A stretch of 64,000 bases of DNA, taken from CAVQCJ01 sp963711005. GTDB taxonomy: Bacteria > Actinomycetota > Actinomycetes > Prado026. A program made the translations under genes and the position numbers. This document shows positions 59,477 to 64,000 of this stretch, piece after piece. The stretch spans positions 248,001 through 312,000 of the forward strand of contig CAVQCJ010000006.1 in NCBI GenBank assembly GCA_963711005.1, read 5' to 3'. The stretch's first letter is position 1. Every line of letters starts with the position of its first letter. Under the pieces are notes generated by a model. It made no database searches and had not been told where the DNA came from. It worked only from the letters and a program-made list of their open reading frames with translations.

Positions 59477-60514
59477 ATGGGGACGACGGTGTCCGTGGCC
59501 GGGGCCAGCGGGTACGCAGGCGGCGAGGTGCTGCGCCTCGTCCTGGGGCATCCAGGGCTCGAGCTCGGCGCGGTCTGCGCGTCGACGGCGGCCGGGCGAC
59601 CGGTCACCGACCTGCACCCAGGGCTGCTCCAGCTGGCCGGTGAGACGTTCGCGCCGACCGACGTCGGGCTTCTCGCGGCGGCGGACCTGGTGTTCCTGGC
59701 CCTTCCGCACGGGGAGTCGGCCGGCCTGGTGGCAGGGCTCGGACCGGACGTGCGCGTCGTCGACCTGGGTGCCGACTTCCGGCTGCGGGACGCCGCGGCA
59801 TGGGCCGCGTACTACGGCGACGAGCACCCGCATGCCGGGACGTGGACGTACGGCCTGCCCGAGCTGCCCGGGGTCCGCGAGCAGGTGATCGGGTCCGCCC
59901 GGGTCGCCAACCCCGGCTGCTACGCCACCGCGGCAGCTCTCGGCCTCGCGCCGCTGCTGTCGGCCGGGCTGGTCGAGCCGCACGACCTGGTGGTCGTGGC
60001 CGCGTCCGGCACCAGCGGCGCCGGGCGCAAGGCCACCGACGCGTTGCTGGCCACGAACGTGTCGGGGGCGGTGTCGGCGTACAAGACCGGCGGGGTGCAC
60101 CAGCACACCCCGGAGATCGAGCAGTCGCTCTCGGTGGCGGCTGGCGAGCCGGTGACGCTGTCGTTCACGCCCATGCTCGCGCCGATGCCGCGCGGCATCC
60201 TCGCCACCTGCACGGCCCGGCTGGCCCTCGGTGCCACGACGACGGCGCTGCGCGCGGCGATGCACGCGGCGTACGAGGACGAGAAGTTCGTGCGCGTGCT
60301 CGCCGACGGGGTGTGGCCGACGACCAAGGCGACGGCGGGGAGCAACGCGACGGTGCTGCAGGTCGCCGCCGACGGGCATGCCGGCCGGGCCGTCGTCTCG
60401 GTCGCACTCGACAACCTCGGCAAGGGCGCCGCCGGGCAGGCCGTCCAGAACGCCAACCTCATGCTCGGGATCCCCGAGGACGCCGGGCTCTCGGCGATCG
60501 GCCTGACGCCGTGA
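59477..60514 (+). CDS. argC: N-acetyl-gamma-glutamyl-phosphate reductase (ArgC)
   Basis: A 345-residue NADPH-dependent reductase, third step of arginine synthesis. Motifs: VSVAGASGYAGGEVLRLV (NADP site), LVFLALPHGESAGLV, VDLGADFRLRDA, the catalytic Cys in RVANPGCYATAAALGL, SGTSGAGRKAT and FTPMLAPMPRGILATCTARL. ATG at 59477 has no Shine-Dalgarno; the TATAAA box six bases upstream implies a leaderless mRNA. First gene of argCJBDR; stop overlaps the argJ GTG. Confidence 0.96.
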   Translation: MGTTVSVAGASGYAGGEVLRLVLGHPGLELGAVCASTAAGRPVTDLHPGLLQLAGETFAPTDVGLLAAADLVFLALPHGESAGLVAGLGPDVRVVDLGADFRLRDAAAWAAYYGDEHPHAGTWTYGLPELPGVREQVIGSARVANPGCYATAAALGLAPLLSAGLVEPHDLVVVAASGTSGAGRKATDALLATNVSGAVSAYKTGGVHQHTPEIEQSLSVAAGEPVTLSFTPMLAPMPRGILATCTARLALGATTTALRAAMHAAYEDEKFVRVLADGVWPTTKATAGSNATVLQVAADGHAGRAVVSVALDNLGKGAAGQAVQNANLMLGIPEDAGLSAIGLTP

Positions 60515-61662
60515 GCGTGACCGAGCCCGTCGGGTTCCGGGCCGCCGGCGTCGCGGCCGGGATCAAGGCCTCGGGGTCGGCCGACGTGGCGCTAGTGGTC
60601 AACGACGGGCCGCTGCGGTCGGCGGCCGGCGTGGTCACCCGGAACCGGGTCAAGGCCGCGCCGGTGCTGTGGACGGAGCAGGTGCTCAAGGACGGGACCC
60701 TGGCGGCCGTGCTGCTCAACTCGGGCGGGGCCAACGCGTGCACGGGGCCGGCCGGGTTCCAGGACACCCATGCCAGCGCCGAGCTGGTCGCCGAGCTGCT
60801 CGGCTGCGGTGCAGGCGAGGTGGCCGTGTGCTCGACGGGGCTCATCGGGGAACGCCTGCCGATGGACCGCCTGCTGGGCGGGGTGCGGGCCGCTGCGGCA
60901 GTCCTCGCCCCGGACGGTGGTGCGGCTGCGGCCGAGGCGGTGATGACCACGGACACGGTGCCCAAGACGGTGACGGTCCGCGGCGCCGGTTTCGTCGTGG
61001 GCGGGATGGCGAAGGGTGCCGGGATGCTCGCCCCCGGTCTGGCCACGATGCTCGCGGTGCTCACCACCGACGCCGTTGCCGGTGCCGACGCGCTCGACGT
61101 CGCGCTCCGGGCCGCCACCGCGACCACGTTCGACCGGGTCGACTCGGACGGCTGCATGTCGACGAACGACACGGTGCTTCTGCTCGCCAGCGGCGGCTCG
61201 GGAGTCCAGCCCAGCCCGGCCCAGCTCGCGGCCGCGGTGGCCGAGGCCTGCGCGCGGCTGGCGCGGATGCTGGTGGCCGACGCGGAGGGCGCCGGCAAGG
61301 AGGTGGCCGTCCGCGTCAGCGGTGCCGCCGACGAGGACGACGCGGTCCAGGTGGGCCGGGCGGTCGCGCGCAGCAACCTGCTCAAGTGCGCCCTGCACGG
61401 AGAGGACCCCAACTGGGGCCGGGTGCTCGCGGCGGTCGGCACCACCACCGCCGCGTTCGAGCCCGACGATCTCGCTGTCGCAGTCAACGGGGTGTGGGTG
61501 TGCCGGGACGGCGCCGCGGGCGAGGACCGCTCCCTCGTCGACCTGTCCGGCCGGGACGTCGTCATCGACATCGAGCTCGGTGCCGGGAGCGCGGTCGCGA
61601 CGATCTGGACCAACGACCTGACGGCCGAGTACGTGCACGAGAACTCGGCGTACTCCACATGA
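60511..61662 (+). CDS. argJ: Glutamate N-acetyltransferase / amino-acid acetyltransferase (ArgJ)
   Basis: A 383-residue protein that recycles the acetyl group from N-acetylornithine to glutamate. It is made as a precursor that cuts itself at an Ala/Met-Thr bond; the site is in AEAVMTTDTVPKT, where Thr becomes the nucleophile. Other motifs: VVTRNRVKAAPVLWT, NSGGANACTGPAG, STGLIGERLPMD, KGAGMLAPGLATMLAVLTTD, SDGCMSTNDTVLLLASG and CALHGEDPNWGRVLAAVG. GTG at 60511. The stop overlaps the argB ATG. Confidence 0.96.
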   Translation: MSVTEPVGFRAAGVAAGIKASGSADVALVVNDGPLRSAAGVVTRNRVKAAPVLWTEQVLKDGTLAAVLLNSGGANACTGPAGFQDTHASAELVAELLGCGAGEVAVCSTGLIGERLPMDRLLGGVRAAAAVLAPDGGAAAAEAVMTTDTVPKTVTVRGAGFVVGGMAKGAGMLAPGLATMLAVLTTDAVAGADALDVALRAATATTFDRVDSDGCMSTNDTVLLLASGGSGVQPSPAQLAAAVAEACARLARMLVADAEGAGKEVAVRVSGAADEDDAVQVGRAVARSNLLKCALHGEDPNWGRVLAAVGTTTAAFEPDDLAVAVNGVWVCRDGAAGEDRSLVDLSGRDVVIDIELGAGSAVATIWTNDLTAEYVHENSAYST

Positions 61663-62576
61663 GCGCGCCGGTGACGACCCCGTCCGCGGCGCAGCCGCCC
61701 GCGCCACGGCACGGGCAGGCCCTGGCCAAGGCCGCGGTGCTGGCCGAGGCGCTGTCGTGGCTCGAGCGTTTCCAGGGCTGCACGGTCGTGGTGAAGTACG
61801 GCGGGCACGCCATGACCGACCCGCAGCTGCAGCAGGCGTTCGCGGCGGACGTCGTGTTCCTGCGGCTCGCGGGGCTGCGACCGGTCGTCGTGCACGGCGG
61901 CGGTCCGCAGATCGACGCGATGCTGTCGCGCCTCGGCGTCGCGAGCGAGTTCCGCGGTGGCCATCGGGTGACCACCCCGGAGGCGATGGACGTCGTCCGG
62001 ATGGTGCTGACCGGCCAGGTCCAGCGCGACGTCGTCGGCCTGGTGAACAGCCACGGACCGTACGCCGTCGGCATGTCCGGCGAGGACGCGCACCTGTTCA
62101 CCGCCGAGCGGCGTGACGTCCTCGTCGACGGAGTCCCCACCGACCTCGGTCTCGTCGGTGACATCGTGCGCGTCGAGCCCGCGTTCGTTGAAGGGCTGCT
62201 CGACGACGGGCTTGTCCCGGTCGTGTCCAGCGTCGCGAGAGGCAGCGACGGAGAGGTGTTCAACGTGAACGCCGACACCGCCGCGGCCGCGCTGGCGGTT
62301 GCGCTCCGGGCCGAGAAGCTGGTCGTCCTCACCGATGTCGAAGGGCTGTACGCGAACTGGCCGGTCACCGACGAGATCGTCAGCGAGCTGACCGCGGACG
62401 AGCTCGCGGCCCTGCTGCCGGACCTGGCCGCGGGCATGATCCCGAAGATGGAGGCCTGCCTGCGGGCGGTCCGCGGGGGAGTCCCCAAGGCGCACGTCAT
62501 CGACGGCCGCCTGCCGCACGCGCTGCTGCTCGAGGTGTTCACCGCCGAGGGCGTGGGGACGCAGGTGGTGCCGTGA
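61659..62576 (+). CDS. argB: Acetylglutamate kinase (ArgB)
   Basis: A 305-residue amino-acid kinase, second step of arginine synthesis. Motifs: CTVVVKYGGHAM (ATP Lys), LRPVVVHGGGPQIDAML, EFRGGHRVTTPEAMDVVRMV, VFNVNADTAAAALAVAL, LVVLTDVEGLY and GMIPKMEACLRAV. The N-terminal 20 residues are extra and Pro/Ala-rich. The following helix (QALAKAAVLAEALSWLERF) is the N-terminal helix of hexameric, arginine-inhibited kinases, so feedback by arginine is likely. The stop overlaps the argD GTG. Confidence 0.96.
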   Translation: MSAPVTTPSAAQPPAPRHGQALAKAAVLAEALSWLERFQGCTVVVKYGGHAMTDPQLQQAFAADVVFLRLAGLRPVVVHGGGPQIDAMLSRLGVASEFRGGHRVTTPEAMDVVRMVLTGQVQRDVVGLVNSHGPYAVGMSGEDAHLFTAERRDVLVDGVPTDLGLVGDIVRVEPAFVEGLLDDGLVPVVSSVARGSDGEVFNVNADTAAAALAVALRAEKLVVLTDVEGLYANWPVTDEIVSELTADELAALLPDLAAGMIPKMEACLRAVRGGVPKAHVIDGRLPHALLLEVFTAEGVGTQVVP

Positions 62577-63802
62577 CCGGAGTCGGGAGCGGCGCGACCA
62601 GCGGGCCGTGGCGGCGCCGCTGGGACGCGGCCGTGATGAACACCTACGGCACGCCCGAGCTGGTGCTGGCGTCCGGCCGCGGCACCCGTGTCGTCGACGT
62701 CGAAGGGCGCAGCTACCTGGACCTGGTCGGCGGGATCGCGGTCAACGTGCTCGGGCACGCTCACCCGGCCGTGGTCGAGGCCGTCAGCCGCCAGGTCGCC
62801 ACCCTCGGCCACACGTCCAACCTGGTGGTCAACCGGCCCGCGGTGCAGCTGGCCGAGCGGCTGCTCGCCCTGCTCGGCCGGGACGGTCGGGTGTTCTTCT
62901 GCAACAGCGGCGCCGAGGCCAACGAGGCCGCCCTCAAGATCGCCAGGCGGACCGGGCGGCCGACGGTGGTCGCGGCCGAGGGCTCGTTCCACGGGCGCAC
63001 CACCGGCGCGCTGGCCATGACCGGCCAGCCCGCCAAGCGCGTGCCGTTCGAGCCCCTGCTGCCCGGGATCGAGTTCGTGCCGTACGGCGACCGCGACGCG
63101 CTGGTGGCTGCGGTCGGCGCCTCGACCGCGGCCCTGGTGCTCGAGCCGGTGCTCGGCGAGGGCGGCGTCGTCACCGCGCCGCCCGGGTACCTTGCTGCGG
63201 CCGCCGCCCGGTGCGCGGGCAGCGGCGCACTCCTGGTGCTGGACGAGGTGCAGACCGGCGTCGGCCGTACCGGACACTGGTTCGCGCACCAGGGCGACGG
63301 TGTGGCACCGGACGTCGTGACCGCCGCGAAGGGACTGGGCGGCGGTCTGCCGCTCGGCGCGTGCGTCGCGTTCGACGACGCGGCCGCGCTGCTGGGACCC
63401 GGTCAGCACGGATCCACGTTCGGGGGCAACCCGGTCTCGTGCGCGGCCGCGCTCGCGGTGCTCGACACCATCCAGGGTGACGGTCTGCTCGCCCGCGCCG
63501 CCGACCTCGGGGTCGCGATCCAGGACGGCGTGCGCGGGCTCGGCCACCCGCTGGTGGCGTCGGTCCGCGGCAGCGGGCTGCTGATCGGCGTGGTGCTCGC
63601 CGGACCGGTCGCCGGGCGGGTCGAGGCCGCGTTGCGCGATCGCGGCGTGCTGGTGAACGCCGTGCAGCCGGACGTGCTGCGGCTGGCGCCCGCCCTCATC
63701 CTCAGCGACGCCGACGTCGCGCGGTTCCTGGACGTCCTGCCGGACGCCCTCGACGCGGTGGCCTCGGTGCCCTCGGCGCCGGTGAGGGGGGTGCCTTCGT
63801 GA
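62573..63802 (+). CDS. argD: Acetylornithine aminotransferase (ArgD)
   Basis: A 409-residue class III PLP aminotransferase. Motifs: MNTYGTPELVLASGRGTRV, LDLVGGIAVNVLGHAHPAV, FFCNSGAEANEAALKIAR, SFHGRTTGALAMTGQ, the PLP Asp in LLVLDEVQTGVGRTG and the PLP Lys in VVTAAKGLGGGLPLGACV, then GQHGSTFGGNPVSCAAALAV. GTG at 62573. The stop overlaps the argR GTG, so argF is not between them in this genome. Confidence 0.96.
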   Translation: MTGVGSGATSGPWRRRWDAAVMNTYGTPELVLASGRGTRVVDVEGRSYLDLVGGIAVNVLGHAHPAVVEAVSRQVATLGHTSNLVVNRPAVQLAERLLALLGRDGRVFFCNSGAEANEAALKIARRTGRPTVVAAEGSFHGRTTGALAMTGQPAKRVPFEPLLPGIEFVPYGDRDALVAAVGASTAALVLEPVLGEGGVVTAPPGYLAAAAARCAGSGALLVLDEVQTGVGRTGHWFAHQGDGVAPDVVTAAKGLGGGLPLGACVAFDDAAALLGPGQHGSTFGGNPVSCAAALAVLDTIQGDGLLARAADLGVAIQDGVRGLGHPLVASVRGSGLLIGVVLAGPVAGRVEAALRDRGVLVNAVQPDVLRLAPALILSDADVARFLDVLPDALDAVASVPSAPVRGVPS

Positions 63803-64000
63803 CTGTCGTGCACAGCCGGACCGCCCGGCACCAGCGCATCGTCGAGCTGCTCGGCCGGATCCGGGTCCGGTCGCAGGCCGAGCTCGTCGCGCTGCTGGCC
63901 GACGACGGGATCGCCGTCACCCAGGCGACCCTGTCCCGCGACCTCGAGGAGCTGGGAGCCGTCAAGGTCCGGGCCGAGGACGGCCGGCTCTGCTACGCCG
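63799..64000 (+). CDS. argR: Arginine repressor (ArgR), N-terminal part (cut by window edge)
   Basis: The first 67 residues, beginning at a GTG in a four-base overlap with argD. They form the winged-helix DNA-binding domain: TARHQRIVELLGRIRVRSQA, ELVALLADDGIAVTQATLSR and DLEELGAVKVRAEDG, with the recognition helix Q-A-T-L-S-R-D. The arginine-binding hexamerisation domain lies beyond the edge. It is the probable regulator of the argC dyad. Confidence 0.93.
   Translation, partial: MTVVHSRTARHQRIVELLGRIRVRSQAELVALLADDGIAVTQATLSRDLEELGAVKVRAEDGRLCYA

Overview
The window is 64 kb of very GC-rich DNA with tightly packed genes, GTG starts almost as common as ATG, and 1-4 base stop/start overlaps (ATGA, GTGA). 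Together with a BldD-type regulator, the actinobacterial integration host factor (mIHF/sIHF), the Trp-operon membrane protein of the TIGR02234 family, an HGxxPAAW-type protein, a PriA without helicase motifs and a TIGR03085 protein, this points to a free-living actinomycete (class Actinomycetes). Genus cannot be fixed from the sequence alone. Gene order is the conserved actinobacterial core order, with a few insertions. I see no phage, insertion sequence, CRISPR array, tRNA or rRNA.

Layout. 0-1.2 kb: the 5' end of a methyltransferase and a TIGR03085 protein (both minus), then hisI. 1.2-2.2 kb: a proline-rich membrane protein (minus). 2.3-9.9 kb: the tryptophan block trpE - TIGR02234 - HGxxPAAW - two-component pair - trpC - trpB - trpA. 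10-13 kb: an envelope redox/copper group (SCO lipoprotein, MauE/DoxX protein, DsbA-like protein) and lgt. 13.1-20.6 kb: gltB, gltD, pyk. 20.6-31.3 kb: bldD (minus) and the pyrimidine operon pyrR-pyrB-pyrC-carA-carB-pyrK-pyrD-pyrF. 31.3-41.6 kb: mihF, gmk, rpoZ, coaBC, metK, priA, a HAD hydrolase, def, fmt, rsmB, rpe. 41.6-45.3 kb: an FMN riboswitch and ribD-ribE-ribBA-ribH. 45.3-46.5 kb: hisE-hisG. 46.5-51.2 kb: a MoxR/VWA/XdhC/MobA-like maturation cassette and an SseB-family protein. 51.2-52.9 kb: infC-rpmI-rplT. 53-59.4 kb: a TrmH-type methyltransferase, a PAS histidine kinase, pheS, pheT and a CtaG-type membrane protein. 59.5-64 kb: argC-argJ-argB-argD-argR, the last cut by the window edge.

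Regulation can be read in several places. A PyrR-binding hairpin with the conserved UCCNGNGAGG loop encloses the pyrR Shine-Dalgarno. An FMN riboswitch precedes ribD. An AT-rich dyad sits on the argC promoter. infC begins at a rare ATC codon behind a long structured leader. Many promoters have a TAGnnT-like -10; in several genes it ends 6-7 bases before the start codon, the pattern of leaderless mRNAs.

The most unusual signal is nine frameshifts confined to six genes: trpC, trpB, pyrB, pyrC (2), carA (2) and carB (2). All are +1, and all can be repaired by removing one G that lies in front of a C. The other roughly 55 genes are intact. Localised sequencing or assembly error is the simplest explanation; reads would settle it.
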